Source: Sphingobium sp. DEHP117 (GTDB taxonomy: Bacteria > Pseudomonadota > Alphaproteobacteria > Sphingomonadales > Sphingomonadaceae). From it: DNA of 64,000 nucleotides. Each line of letters opens with the position of its first letter. Position 1 is the stretch's first letter. The position numbers were made by a program, and so were the translations under genes. Below, piece by piece: positions 47,918 through 59,115 of the stretch. The notes under the pieces are model-generated. The model was not told the origin of the DNA and ran no database searches. It saw only the letters and a list, made by a program, of their open reading frames with translations. The DNA lies in assembly GCF_030867385.1 (NCBI RefSeq), contig NZ_JAPFBJ010000002.1:473001-537000 (forward strand), read 5' to 3'.

Positions 47918-48829
47918 TCAGGGATAGCTGACGGTCTTGGGGCGGCCCTGCGGCAGGGGGATATGTTCCTTGTCGTCGCCGGGGATGAGTGGAAAGCGCA
48001 TGGCCTCCCAGTCTTCGCGCGCCTGGCCGATGCGCTCGCCCGAGGACGAGACGAAATTCCACCACACATGGCGGGGCGTGGCAAAGGCTTCGCCTCCGCA
48101 CAGCATCACCCGCGCGCCGGATTGAGAACGCAGCGTCACCGCGACGCCAGGCCGCAGCACGTGCAAAGCGCCGGGGGCCAGTGCTTCTCCGTTTACGCTT
48201 GCCTCCCCGCTCAACACATACAGCGCCCGCTCGTCTGCCAGTGCATCGATCGGGATCGCGCCGCCCGGCTCCAGCGCGATGTCCGCATAGATGGTACCCG
48301 CATAGGTGTTGACGGGCGCGGTCTCGCCCCAGAGCGTCCCCATGATGATGCGCGCCCGTGCCCCATCACCGGCAATCACCGGCAGCCGCGCCTGCGGAAC
48401 ATGCTCGAAGGCGGGGTCGCGTTCCTCCTGGCCGTCGGGCAGGGCAAGCCAGGTCTGGACCGCCCACAAGTCTCCGCCCGCGGCGCGCGCGTCATCGGGG
48501 GATCGCTCGGAATGCACGATGCCGCGCCCTGCGGTCATCAGGTTGACGGCGCCGGGCTCGATCAGCTGCGTGCTGCCCAGCGAATCGCGGTGCAGGAACG
48601 CGCCCTTCAGCATATAGGTGACGGTGGCGAGGCCGATATGTGGATGCGGCCGAACATCAATGCCCTTGGATGGTGCCAGCGTTGCCGGACCGGCTTCGTC
48701 ATAAAACACGAACGGGCCGACCATCGTGCGCGTTCTGGCGGGCAGGGACCGGCGCACGGTGAAATCGCCCAGGTCGTGGCTCGACGGAATCAGTGTCTCA
48801 AGGACCGCGCCTGATGGCGGAGAAGTCAT
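47918..48829 (-). CDS. Pirin family protein
   Basis: A 303-residue double cupin. The N-terminal cupin carries the metal ligands in VRPHPHIGLATVTY and HRDSLG; DLWAVQTWLALP begins the link to the C-cupin. Bacterial pirins often act as quercetin dioxygenases or metabolic regulators; the role here is open. Its ATG overlaps the bolA stop as ATGA. Confidence 0.92.
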   Translation of the reverse strand: MTSPPSGAVLETLIPSSHDLGDFTVRRSLPARTRTMVGPFVFYDEAGPATLAPSKGIDVRPHPHIGLATVTYMLKGAFLHRDSLGSTQLIEPGAVNLMTAGRGIVHSERSPDDARAAGGDLWAVQTWLALPDGQEERDPAFEHVPQARLPVIAGDGARARIIMGTLWGETAPVNTYAGTIYADIALEPGGAIPIDALADERALYVLSGEASVNGEALAPGALHVLRPGVAVTLRSQSGARVMLCGGEAFATPRHVWWNFVSSSGERIGQAREDWEAMRFPLIPGDDKEHIPLPQGRPKTVSYP

Positions 48830-49110
48830 TCCCCCGGCGCCAGCGCGCGGATAGACAGGGCATGGATCTTGTCCACCAGCAGCTCTTGCAACGCCTCGTT
48901 CACCATCCGCTGCCGCGCTACCCGGTTCGCGCCGATGAACGCGGTCGACACCAGCTCCACCGTGAAATGGCTCTCGCCCGATGCGTCATGCCCGGCATGG
49001 CCGCGATGCTTCTCGCTGTCGTTGATGATGAGGAGATGCGACGGATTGAGCGCCAGACGCAGGCGGGACTCGATTTCGGTGGCGACCGGGCCTTTCGCTT
49101 GGCTATCCAT
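48826..49110 (-). CDS. bolA: BolA family protein
   Basis: A 94-residue BolA-fold protein: VATEIESRLRLALNPSHLLIIND, SEKHRGHAG, SHFTVELVSTAF and VNEALQELLVDKIHALSI cover the whole family. The histidine in the HRGHA segment is a usual Fe-S ligand with a monothiol glutaredoxin partner. I start at ATG 49110 with AGGGTGG upstream; ATG 49134 is possible. It is coupled to pirin downstream and divergent from the J-domain gene. Confidence 0.92.
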   Translation of the reverse strand: MDSQAKGPVATEIESRLRLALNPSHLLIINDSEKHRGHAGHDASGESHFTVELVSTAFIGANRVARQRMVNEALQELLVDKIHALSIRALAPGE

Positions 49111-49153
49111 CCACCCTATATAGGCGTTTTGCATCTGCCGGGATAGCCTCAAC

Positions 49154-49777
49154 TTGCCTGCCGAAACCGATCCGCCCCGCCGCAGCCCGCGCTTCCATGG
49201 CCGGGTGGAGGGCGCTGCTCCCCATTGCGCCGTGGAAGGGTGCCCCTATGCCGGCGAGTTCCGCGCGCCTGCTGTGCGCGATCTTGATGCGCCCGCAGAC
49301 CGCCCGCCGCAATGGCGCTGGCTCTGCCTCGATCATGTGCGGGAATTCAATGCCGGGTACAATTTTTTCTCCGGCATGAGCGCCGAGGAAATCGCGGCGG
49401 CCCAGCGCCCTTATGCCGGGTGGGAGCGCGAGACGCGCGCCTTCTCGTCCAATGCCCATGCGCCGGGGCCGAAATGGGCGGACTTCACCGATCCGCTGGA
49501 CGCCATCGGTGCGGGTTACCGGCAAAAGATGGACGCGATGCGCGCCGAGATGGCCTCCCGGCAGGATGGCAAGCCGCTCTCGCCTGATGATCGCAAGGCG
49601 CTGCGCGTGATGGAGCTGGGTACGGACGCGGACCGCAAGGCGCTGCGCACCCGCTACGCCGCGCTGGTCCGCCGCTATCACCCTGATCACAATGGCGGAG
49701 ACCGATCCCACGAAAAGGCGTTGCAGGATGTGATCGCCGCCTATACGCACCTGCGAAAGGCTCCCGCTTTTGCGTGA
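49154..49777 (+). CDS. J-domain protein with N-terminal zinc-ribbon-like motif
   Basis: A 207-residue protein. The N-terminal part carries HCAVEGC and WLCLDHVREFN, spaced like a Cys/His metal site, followed by a linker. The C-terminal 65 residues are a J-domain with the DnaK-stimulating HPD in VRRYHPDHNGGDRSHE. The reading frame has no ATG near the conserved start; TTG 49154 is the best candidate, GTG 49208 would cut the RFHG segment. Its gene lies before cobS. Confidence 0.85.
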   Translation: MPAETDPPRRSPRFHGRVEGAAPHCAVEGCPYAGEFRAPAVRDLDAPADRPPQWRWLCLDHVREFNAGYNFFSGMSAEEIAAAQRPYAGWERETRAFSSNAHAPGPKWADFTDPLDAIGAGYRQKMDAMRAEMASRQDGKPLSPDDRKALRVMELGTDADRKALRTRYAALVRRYHPDHNGGDRSHEKALQDVIAAYTHLRKAPAFA

Positions 49778-49795
49778 GTCCATAACATCAACTCG

Positions 49796-49898
49796 CCGTT
49801 CGCTTCGAGTAGCATCGAGCGCAGTCGAGATGCGGTTGTCGAGAAGCTGTCTCGACTTCGGTTCTCGACAGGCTCGAGCCCCCGCTCGACACGAACGG
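49796..49898. repeat. Sphingomonad REP-like palindromic repeat
   Basis: The element is bounded by CCGTTCG and CGAACGG. It contains nested inverted copies of TCGAG-rich units such as CATCGAGCGCAGTCGAGATG and GTCTCGACTTCGGTTCTCGAC. It fills the spacer between the J-domain gene and cobS, so it may be transcribed with both. Confidence 0.7.
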
Positions 49899-49926
49899 AT
49901 ATTGTGAACCAGTCAAGGCCCGATTC

Positions 49927-50931
49927 ATGACCGACATACCCAACGCCAACCCCGACATGCGCAGCGAAACGCTGATGGAAGCGCCCGACAAGCAGGTGAG
50001 CGCGCGCGAGCTGTTCGGCGTCGATGTCGACATGATGGTGCCCGCATTCTCGGAAGCGGACGAGCGCGTGCCCGATCTTGACCCGGCCTATGTGTTCGAT
50101 GCCGACACCACGCTCGCGATCCTCGCGGGCTTCGCGTTCAACCGCCGCGTCATGGTTCAGGGCTATCACGGCACCGGCAAGTCGACCCATATCGAGCAGG
50201 TTGCGGCGCGCCTTAATTGGCCCTGCATCCGTATCAACTTGGACGCGCATATTAGCCGTATCGACCTGGTCGGGCGTGACGCGATCGTGCTGAAGGACGG
50301 CCAGCAGGTGACGGAGTTCCGCGAAGGCCTGCTCCCCTGGGCGCTGCAGCGGCCGGTGGCGCTGGTGTTTGATGAGTATGACGCCGGGCGGCCTGACGTG
50401 ATGTTCGTGATCCAGCGCGTGCTGGAAACGGACGGCAAAATGACCCTGCTCGATCAGAACCGCGTGATCCGCCCGAACCCGTGGTTCCGTCTGTTCGCTA
50501 CCGCCAACACGGTGGGGCTCGGCGATACCTCCGGCCTTTATCACGGCACGCAGCAGATCAACCAGGGCCAGATGGACCGCTGGAACCTCGTGGTGGCGCT
50601 CAACTATCTGCCCGCCGAGGTGGAGGCGCAGGTCGTCCTCGCCAAGTCGGGCGAATATGATCATGAGGGCGGCCGCAAAGAGGTCGAGAACATGATCAAA
50701 GTCGCGGAGCTGACGCGGCAGGGCTTCATCAACGGCGATATCTCGACCGTGATGTCTCCGCGCACCGTGATCAGCTGGGCACAGAACGCGCTGATTTTCA
50801 AGGATGTCGGCTTCGCCTTCCGTCTTTCCTTCCTGAACAAGTGTGACGAGGCGGAGCGGGCGCTGGTGGCAGAATATTATCAGCGCGTGTTTGGGAAAGA
50901 CCTCCCTGAAAGCATTGTGGGGAAGGCTTGA
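49927..50931 (+). CDS. cobS: CobS-like AAA+ ATPase (cobaltochelatase subunit)
   Basis: A 334-residue MoxR-type AAA+ ATPase. Walker A is [10 protein letters not shown] (Lys85), Walker B is [10 protein letters not shown], and [20 protein letters not shown] holds sensor 1. In cobalamin producers it drives cobalt insertion with CobT and CobN. No cobN or other cob genes are in the window, so a chelatase role is plausible but another MoxR/VWA-type function is possible. A PEP-CTERM gene on the other strand separates it from cobT. Confidence 0.9.
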   Translation: MTDIPNANPDMRSETLMEAPDKQVSARELFGVDVDMMVPAFSEADERVPDLDPAYVFDADTTLAILAGFAFNRRVMVQGYHGTGKSTHIEQVAARLNWPCIRINLDAHISRIDLVGRDAIVLKDGQQVTEFREGLLPWALQRPVALVFDEYDAGRPDVMFVIQRVLETDGKMTLLDQNRVIRPNPWFRLFATANTVGLGDTSGLYHGTQQINQGQMDRWNLVVALNYLPAEVEAQVVLAKSGEYDHEGGRKEVENMIKVAELTRQGFINGDISTVMSPRTVISWAQNALIFKDVGFAFRLSFLNKCDEAERALVAEYYQRVFGKDLPESIVGKA

Positions 50932-50986
50932 ACCCCACAGCTCAGCCGTCAGCGCGCAGAATTTCTGCTGTTTGCACTGTCCCCAC

Positions 50987-51022
50987 ATAAAAAGGCGGCC
51001 ACCTCACGCAGAAGCGGCCGCC
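50987..51022 (-). terminator. Intrinsic terminator of the PEP-CTERM gene
   Basis: On the minus strand GGCGGCC pairs with GGCCGCC across a 15-base loop and is followed by TTTTTAT. It lies 27 bases after the stop of the PEP-CTERM gene. In the plus direction the T-run is absent, so it should not stop cobS transcripts in the same way. Confidence 0.75.
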
Positions 51023-51048
51023 AGCCATGCCTGTTGAGAAGGGAGTGC

Positions 51049-51702
51049 TCAGGCCATCGAGTAGCCGACGCGGACCTTTGCCTTGCCCCGGCGCACTGCG
51101 GCGCCGATGCCGCCGAAGCCCAGGATCATCAACGCCCAGGTCGCCGGCTCGGGCACGCCGCCTGCCGTTCCGGTCGAGAACAGGGTCAGGTTCGAGCTGG
51201 CCTGCCAGTTGAGGTTCAGCTTGTCGATGCCGGTCTTGCCCGCGTCGAACAGGTAGAACGCGCTGGTGTCGAGATTGGCGGCTTTACCGTTGCGCGGGTT
51301 GACAGGACCCATGCCGTAGCCGGGAGAACCCTGGCCCGCGCCATAGTGCACGCCGATCAGCGTCATGCCATAGAGCTTCGTGTTGAAGGGAGACTGGGTG
51401 AAGTCCACCGTCGTCGCGCCGTTCAAGGGTGAGAGGGTCTGAAACGAGGCGAAGTTGAAGGTCGCCGCATTATAGGTGTTGGTGCCCAGCAGGCCATTGA
51501 GAATGCCGGCCACCGTTCCCGCGTTGGACTGGTTGAGCAGGTTGCCGTCATAGAAGCCCGCGCAGCTCTGGCTGGTAAGCGCGGGTGTGGCGCTGATGTC
51601 GCCTGCGGCGCACTGGCGAATGACGGTGAGCGCCTGTGCCGAAGGGGCCATGAAGAAAGCCCCTGCAAGGGCGGTGGTGATCAAAAGCTTGCGCATATTC
51701 AT
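51049..51702 (-). CDS. PEPxxWA-CTERM exported protein
   Basis: A 217-residue protein with a signal peptide (LLITTALAGAFFMAPSAQA) and the C-terminal sorting signal VPEPATWALMILGFGGIGAA followed by Arg/Lys residues. PEPxxWA-CTERM is the sphingomonad form handled by exosortase. The mature part is strand-rich with many Asn, Thr and Gly and two cysteines (Cys31, Cys47) that could form a disulfide. Function unknown; such proteins often accompany biofilm or polysaccharide systems. It has its own terminator and an AT-rich upstream region. Confidence 0.93.
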   Translation of the reverse strand: MNMRKLLITTALAGAFFMAPSAQALTVIRQCAAGDISATPALTSQSCAGFYDGNLLNQSNAGTVAGILNGLLGTNTYNAATFNFASFQTLSPLNGATTVDFTQSPFNTKLYGMTLIGVHYGAGQGSPGYGMGPVNPRNGKAANLDTSAFYLFDAGKTGIDKLNLNWQASSNLTLFSTGTAGGVPEPATWALMILGFGGIGAAVRRGKAKVRVGYSMA

Positions 51703-51736
51703 ACCTGTCTCTGTGGTTATGAGGCTTATCTAACAG

Positions 51737-51764
51737 AATATACTCAATTATTACATACCGTTAA
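51737..51764 (-). promoter_or_regulatory. Candidate promoter of the PEP-CTERM gene
   Basis: On the minus strand TTAACG and TATATT are 16 bases apart in an AT-rich stretch, about 35 bases upstream of the start codon. The match to the housekeeping consensus is only moderate. Confidence 0.3.
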
Positions 51765-51793
51765 CCACGTTTGTCTAAGCCCGTGCTTTGATC

Positions 51794-51884
51794 CATTTCG
51801 AGACATGTCGGAGGTCATTCTGTTTCATTTTGAGACAAGTTCGGGCCGTAGCGCGAAAGCCATACATGTCCCTGTCCCGAAATG
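51794..51884. promoter_or_regulatory. Three copies of a CATTTYGRGACA motif
   Basis: The motif occurs at 51794-51805 and 51826-51837 in the plus direction and at 51873-51884 inverted (TGTCCCGAAATG). The first two are 32 bases apart, start to start. All lie between the PEP-CTERM gene and the cobT start, so they could bind a regulator of either gene. Confidence 0.45.
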
Positions 51885-51928
51885 AGCCAGGGCTTGACTT
51901 GCCGCTTCGCCTCGCGCAGCCCAATCGC

Positions 51929-53758
51929 ATGGCCGCCCAAACTCCGCTCGATGCCTTCAAGGCGATTCTTTCCGGCACCGCCCGCGCCCTTGCGCGCGAC
52001 TCGGAGGTGGAGGTCGGCTTCACGGCGGATAACCCACATCTGGCGGGCAAGGCGATCAAGGTGCCCACGCCGGGCCGCGCCCTGCCGCGCGATCAGGTGG
52101 CGCTGGCGCGGGGGTTTGCGGACGCGAGCGCGCTCAAGCTGCGCCACCACAATGTCGCGCTGCATAACCGGCACGCGCCTGCGGATGCGGTTGCCCGCGC
52201 CGTCTATGACGCCGCCGAGCAGGCGCGGGTGGAGGCGTTGGGTGCCCGCGCCATGGCGGGAGTGAGGGGCAATCTCTCTCACGCGCTTGATCTGCGCCTG
52301 AAATCGGATGCGATCACGCGCGCGCGCAATGCCGATGAGGTGCCGCTTTCCACCGCCGTTGCGCTGATGATGCGCGAGCGGCTGACCGGAGATGCTCCGC
52401 CAGATGCAGCCCGCGCGGGGGTCGATCTGGTGCGGGAATGGATCGAACAGAACGCTGGAAGTGACCTCGACGCGCTGCCGCTCGCGCTCGACGACCAGCG
52501 CGCCTTCCAGCAGCTCACCTCCAGTCTGCTCGAGCATCTTGCGCTGGTCGAATCGAGCGATCCGCAGGAGCCGACCGACGAGAGCGGTGACGAAGAGCAG
52601 GATTCCGCCGAGGAGGATGACAGCGAGGAGGGGGACGAGGGCGAGGAACAGCCCGGCGACAGCGACGCCACAACGCAAGCGCGCGGAGAGCAGTCCGAGA
52701 GCGAGAGTGAGGACGGCGAAGCAGAGTATAGCGACGAAGTCGACTCGATGAGCGATGACGACGCGGACGGCATGGGCGACGAAGGCATGCTGCCCGTGCG
52801 CCCCAACCGGCCGATGTCGGACCTGCCGCCCGGCTTCGACTACAAGGCCTTTACCACCGCGCATGATGAGGTGATCGCTGCGACCGATCTGTGCGACGCG
52901 GACGAGCTGGTGCGCCTGCGCGGCTTCCTCGATCAACAGATGGCGAGCCTGCAGGGCGTCGTCACCAAGCTCGCAAACCGTCTCCAGCGCCGCCTTATGG
53001 CACAGCAATCGCGCAGCTGGGAGTTCGATCAGGAGGAAGGCATGCTCGATGCCGCCCGCCTGGCCCGTATTGTCATCGACCCGACGCGCTCACTGTCCTA
53101 CAAGATCGAGCGCGACACCGAATTTCGCGACACCGTCGTCACGCTATTGATCGACAATTCAGGGTCGATGCGCGGTCGGCCGATCAGCATCGCGGCGATC
53201 AGCGCAGATATCATGGCGCGCACGCTGGAACGCTGCGGCGTCAAGACCGAGATACTGGGTTTCACCACGCGCGCCTGGAAGGGGGGGCTGAGCCGTGAGG
53301 ACTGGCTCGCCGCCGGGCGCCCGCAGCTCCCGGGCCGCCTCAACGACCTGCGCCACATCGTCTATAAGAAGGCGGATGAGCCATGGCGGCGCGCGCGCAC
53401 ATCGCTCGGGCTGATGATGCGTGAGGGGCTCTTGAAGGAGAATATCGACGGCGAGGCGCTGCTCTGGGCGCACAGCCGCCTCGTCAACCGGCCGGAGGAG
53501 CGCCGCATATTGATGGTGATCTCGGACGGCGCGCCGGTCGATGACTCGACGCTTTCCGTCAACAGCGGCGTCTATCTGGAGCGGCACCTGCGGCAGGTGA
53601 TCGAGTGGATCGAAACCCGCTCTCCGGTTCAGCTCGTCGCCATCGGCATCGGGCATGACGTGACCCGATATTACAAGCGCGCGGTGACGATCATGGATGC
53701 CGAGCAGCTCGGCGGCACGATGGTGGAGCAGCTGGCCGGGTTGTTCGACGAGGATTGA
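51929..53758 (+). CDS. cobT: CobT-like cobaltochelatase subunit with VWA domain
   Basis: A 609-residue protein. The N-terminal CobT domain ([20 protein letters not shown]) leads to a strongly acidic region of Glu/Asp/Ser (about 210-275) and a C-terminal VWA domain with the metal site [11 protein letters not shown]. It pairs with the CobS AAA+ ATPase. Start ATG 51929 fits the family; ATG 51866 upstream is in frame but would add unrelated residues. Confidence 0.9.
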   Translation: MAAQTPLDAFKAILSGTARALARDSEVEVGFTADNPHLAGKAIKVPTPGRALPRDQVALARGFADASALKLRHHNVALHNRHAPADAVARAVYDAAEQARVEALGARAMAGVRGNLSHALDLRLKSDAITRARNADEVPLSTAVALMMRERLTGDAPPDAARAGVDLVREWIEQNAGSDLDALPLALDDQRAFQQLTSSLLEHLALVESSDPQEPTDESGDEEQDSAEEDDSEEGDEGEEQPGDSDATTQARGEQSESESEDGEAEYSDEVDSMSDDDADGMGDEGMLPVRPNRPMSDLPPGFDYKAFTTAHDEVIAATDLCDADELVRLRGFLDQQMASLQGVVTKLANRLQRRLMAQQSRSWEFDQEEGMLDAARLARIVIDPTRSLSYKIERDTEFRDTVVTLLIDNSGSMRGRPISIAAISADIMARTLERCGVKTEILGFTTRAWKGGLSREDWLAAGRPQLPGRLNDLRHIVYKKADEPWRRARTSLGLMMREGLLKENIDGEALLWAHSRLVNRPEERRILMVISDGAPVDDSTLSVNSGVYLERHLRQVIEWIETRSPVQLVAIGIGHDVTRYYKRAVTIMDAEQLGGTMVEQLAGLFDED

Positions 53759-53769
53759 GGGGAAATATT

Positions 53770-54438
53770 ATGTCTATGACGGTGAGTGAAGCGGTAGCGA
53801 CGCGGCGTTCGGTGCGGTCGTTCCTTGATACGCCTGTGCCGCTGGATGTACTGACGCGGGTGATGGACAAGGCCCGCTTCGCGCCCTCCGGTTGCAACTT
53901 CCAGCCCTGGGAGGCGAGCATCCTCACGGGCGCGCCGCTGAAGGCCTTGCAGGAGAAGATGAAGGTCAGCCCGCCGCAAGACCCGCCGGAGTATGACTTT
54001 TCAGCGCCCAACGCTTCGCCGGACCATTACGCGCGCCTTTGTGACGTGTCGGAGCGCATGTATGGCGCGCTCGGCATCGCGCGCGAAGACAAGGCTGCGC
54101 GAAACGCCTTCATGAACAACAACATCGTCTCGTTCGGTGCGCCAGCCGTTTTGCTCTGCTATTTCCCGCGCTTCATGGGGCCGCCGCAATGGTCCGATGT
54201 CGGCATGTGGCTGCAGACGGTCATGCTGCTGCTGCGCGAGGAAGGCCTGGATAGCTGCCCGCAGGAATTTCTCTGGATGCACGCGCGGCTCATCAAGGAG
54301 CATATCGGCGTATCCGATGAAACCCACATCTTCTTTTGTGGAATCGCTATCGGCTACCGCGATGAGCAGGCGCCGATCAACGCCTTCGAGCGGTCGCGGG
54401 TGCCGCTCGATGAACAGGTGCGCTTCATCGGCTTTTGA
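53770..54438 (+). CDS. Nitroreductase family protein
   Basis: A 222-residue FMN-dependent oxidoreductase. TVSEAVATRRSVRSFLDTPV and ARFAPSGCNFQPWE bind FMN phosphate; DVGMWLQTVMLLLREEGLDSCPQ is the usual second FMN segment. GAGGGG precedes ATG 53770, 11 bases after cobT. The nitroreductase-fold BluB enzyme of cobalamin lower-ligand synthesis was considered because of the neighbour, but the sequence looks like an ordinary nitroreductase. Confidence 0.9.
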   Translation: MSMTVSEAVATRRSVRSFLDTPVPLDVLTRVMDKARFAPSGCNFQPWEASILTGAPLKALQEKMKVSPPQDPPEYDFSAPNASPDHYARLCDVSERMYGALGIAREDKAARNAFMNNNIVSFGAPAVLLCYFPRFMGPPQWSDVGMWLQTVMLLLREEGLDSCPQEFLWMHARLIKEHIGVSDETHIFFCGIAIGYRDEQAPINAFERSRVPLDEQVRFIGF

Positions 54439-54479
54439 AGGGCGTTGACCTGCGCGCCTGCCCGCCTCATTAGGCGGGC

Positions 54480-56006
54480 ATGACCGAAACGCCCGCCGCC
54501 ACGCCCCTGCGCCTGTTCAACAGCCTCACGCGCCAGCTGGAGGAGTTTCGCCCGGTCCATGCGGGCGAGGCGCGCGTCTATACCTGCGGGCCGACGGTCT
54601 ATAACTACCCCCACATCGGCAACATGCGCGCCTATGTGTTTGCCGATACGCTGGGCCGGGTGCTGAGCTTCAAGGGCTATCAGCTGCGCCACGTCATCAA
54701 CATCACCGATGTCGGCCACTTGACCGACGATGCCGATGCGGGCGAGGACAAGATGGAGAAGATGGCGGCCGCCAAGGCACAGTCGATCTGGGACATCGCG
54801 CAGCATTATACGCAGGCCTACTGGGCGGACGTGAAGGCCTTGAACATCCGCCAACCGGCGCACTGGTCGATCGCGACCGATTATGTGCCGCAGATGATCG
54901 CCTTTGCGCAGTCGATCGCGGGAAAACACTGCTACGAGCTGGAAAGCGGCCTCTATTTCGATACCTCGACCGTTGCGGACTACGGGCGGCTCGCCCGCGC
55001 CGCAACCGAGGAAGGGGAGGGCCGGATCGAGGCGGTGGAGGGCAAGCGCAATGCTGCCGACTTCGCGATCTGGCGCAAGACGCCACCGGGCGAAAAGCGC
55101 CAGATGGAGTGGGATTCGCCCTGGGGCAAAGGCGCGCCGGGCTGGCACCTTGAGTGCAGCGTGATGAGCCGCGAGCTGCTCGGCCTGCCTTTTGACATCC
55201 ACACCGGCGGCATCGATCACCGAGAGATCCACCACCCCAATGAAATCGCGCAAAATCAGGCGATCACCGGCTGCGGGTCGCTCGACTGCGCGGAGCACAG
55301 CGGCGCGCGGGTCTGGATGCACAACAACTTCCTGATCGACCGGACGGGCAAAATGAGCAAGTCGTCGGGCGAGTTCCTGCGGCTGCAACTGCTGATCGAC
55401 AAGGGCTTCCACCCGCTCGCCTACCGCATGCTGTGCCTGCAGGCGCATTACCGCAGCGAGCTTGAGTTCAGCTGGGATAACCTCGCGGCGGCGTTGACCC
55501 GGCTGAAGCGGATGGTGATGGCGGTTGCGCAAATCAAAGCCCGTCATGCTGAACTTGGTTCAGCATCCATTACGCCTTTCGATCCGCACCCATGGACCCT
55601 GAACCAAGGTCAGGGTGACATGGGGGGCAAGTTCGCGCCTCTTATCGAACGCTTCCATGCGGCTATTTCCGATGATCTCGGCACCGCCGTAGCGCTAACA
55701 ATTTTCGATGAAGTACTTGCACTGAAAAAGACCGATCCGGGTGAAAAATTGAAGATGATCGAGGTTATGGACGCGGTGCTAGGCTTCGGCTTGCTGGAGC
55801 TTGATCGGGCATCTTTGCGCATCCGCCCCAAGTCCGCGACACTCACCGAAAGCGAGATCGAAGCCGAGCTGGACCGCCGCGCCGAAGCCCGCGCCGCGAA
55901 AGACTTCGCCACCTCGGACGCAATCCGCGACAGCCTCGCCTCCCGAGGCGTCGAGGTGATGGACGGCGATCCGCTGCGCTGGGAATGGAAGCTCGATCTG
56001 GGGTAA
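54480..56006 (+). CDS. cysS: Cysteinyl-tRNA synthetase with a repeat-encoded insertion
   Basis: Class I synthetase, 508 aa. The HIGH-type motif is in GPTVYNYPHIGN and KMSKS in TGKMSKSSGEF (about 292); the zinc cysteine follows YTCGPT. Residues about 355-380 (HAELGSASITPF... to GQGDMGG) are encoded by a palindromic repeat of a type normally found between genes, inserted in frame in the helical domain after KRMVMAVAQIKAR. Downstream sequence resumes normally, so the protein is probably functional. Confidence 0.95.
   Translation: MTETPAATPLRLFNSLTRQLEEFRPVHAGEARVYTCGPTVYNYPHIGNMRAYVFADTLGRVLSFKGYQLRHVINITDVGHLTDDADAGEDKMEKMAAAKAQSIWDIAQHYTQAYWADVKALNIRQPAHWSIATDYVPQMIAFAQSIAGKHCYELESGLYFDTSTVADYGRLARAATEEGEGRIEAVEGKRNAADFAIWRKTPPGEKRQMEWDSPWGKGAPGWHLECSVMSRELLGLPFDIHTGGIDHREIHHPNEIAQNQAITGCGSLDCAEHSGARVWMHNNFLIDRTGKMSKSSGEFLRLQLLIDKGFHPLAYRMLCLQAHYRSELEFSWDNLAAALTRLKRMVMAVAQIKARHAELGSASITPFDPHPWTLNQGQGDMGGKFAPLIERFHAAISDDLGTAVALTIFDEVLALKKTDPGEKLKMIEVMDAVLGFGLLELDRASLRIRPKSATLTESEIEAELDRRAEARAAKDFATSDAIRDSLASRGVEVMDGDPLRWEWKLDLG
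55542..55620. repeat. Palindromic repeat inside cysS
   Basis: It starts CGTCATGCTGAACTTGGTT and ends ACCAAGGTCAGGGTGACA; the arms are imperfect inverted copies (CTGAACTTGGTTCAG, then CCCTGAACCAAGGTCAGGG). The unit has the look of sphingomonad intergenic repeats, yet it is translated here without frameshift or stop. Confidence 0.8.
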
Positions 56007-56015
56007 AAGAAATTC

Positions 56016-56096
56016 CGTCATCCCCGCGAACGCGGGGATCCAGTAATCGAGGCTCAGCATGGGCGGCTCTGGATTCCCGCTTGCGCGGGAATGACA
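56016..56096. repeat. Palindromic repeat between cysS and ligA
   Basis: It starts CGTCATCCCCGCGAACGCGGGG and ends CCGCTTGCGCGGGAATGACA, so two CCCGCG-type hairpins stand back to back with inverted outer ends (CGTCAT, ATGACA). The two flanking genes converge on it, where it could act as a two-way terminator. Confidence 0.8.
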
Positions 56097-56112
56097 GGTT
56101 GACGAGTCGCCT

Positions 56113-58586
<2,474 letters not shown>

Positions 58587-58589
58587 GCT

Positions 58590-58627
58590 CCACCACCCCC
58601 AACCCCTCCTCTAAAGAGGAGGGGAGC
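58590..58627. repeat. Palindromic repeat, right copy at the DUF559 gene
   Basis: This is the inverted counterpart of the 58184 copy: CCACCACCCCCAA followed by CCCCTCCTCT-AA-AGAGGAGGGG. It starts four bases upstream of the DUF559 ATG. The G-rich unit CTTCGGAGAGGGGGG recurs right of it, at 58637, in the same orientation as near 58154. Confidence 0.85.
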
Positions 58628-58659
58628 TGGTGGTCCTTCGGAGAGGGGGGAGGGGGCGG

Positions 58660-59115
58660 TCATTTGAGGGGACGTATATACGTGCGCTGTGAAAGGGAGT
58701 GATCTACAACCAAACAAATTGGATAATGAAGCCCCTTGATTTTGAAACGCTTTTTACGGCTGACAGCGATCTTCTCCTCCAAATAAACAACCTTACCCGG
58801 CTCTATAGAATCTATAAATATTTCCTGCTTTTCGCCAAGGATAAAAGGTCGACAGCTCGTCGCATCCTCGAGAGAGATATGCCATGGCGTAACCCATTTC
58901 CGAACAGCACTTCCAATTCCAATGAATTCAAAATTTATATTATGGTTCGATAAATTAGTTATGACGAGACAAACATGATTAGCTGGATCAGTAAATTCAT
59001 TCGACTGAACAATATTGAGTATTCGTCGCTTGATGAAATGTTCATACACCTGAACCAGTGCTACCGCTGTCGCCAATATAGCTCCATATAGTCCGATAGC
59101 ATCGTTTGGTGCCAT
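58660..59115 (-). CDS. AT-rich membrane-anchored protein of unknown function
   Basis: A 151-residue protein with one N-terminal membrane helix (AIGLYGAILATAVALVQVYEHF), a basic stop (IKRR) and a strand-rich domain of about 115 residues (HVCLVITNLSNHNINFEFIGIG). Base composition is visibly more AT-rich than any neighbour, pointing to recent acquisition. The ATG at 59115 overlaps the recN stop as TGATG. The architecture recalls small membrane accessory proteins in variable islands, but no family is recognised. Confidence 0.8.
   Translation of the reverse strand: MAPNDAIGLYGAILATAVALVQVYEHFIKRRILNIVQSNEFTDPANHVCLVITNLSNHNINFEFIGIGSAVRKWVTPWHISLEDATSCRPFILGEKQEIFIDSIEPGKVVYLEEKIAVSRKKRFKIKGLHYPICLVVDHSLSQRTYIRPLK

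Noticed and set aside
49796-49898. Repeated TCGAG units considered as a possible CRISPR array.
   Set aside because: There are no regular repeats with unique spacers and no cas genes; the symmetry is that of a single REP-like palindrome. No CRISPR array or complete insertion sequence was seen anywhere in the window.
53770-54438. Nitroreductase gene as BluB of cobalamin lower-ligand synthesis, because it follows cobT.
   Set aside because: The sequence reads as an ordinary FMN nitroreductase and no other lower-ligand genes are nearby.
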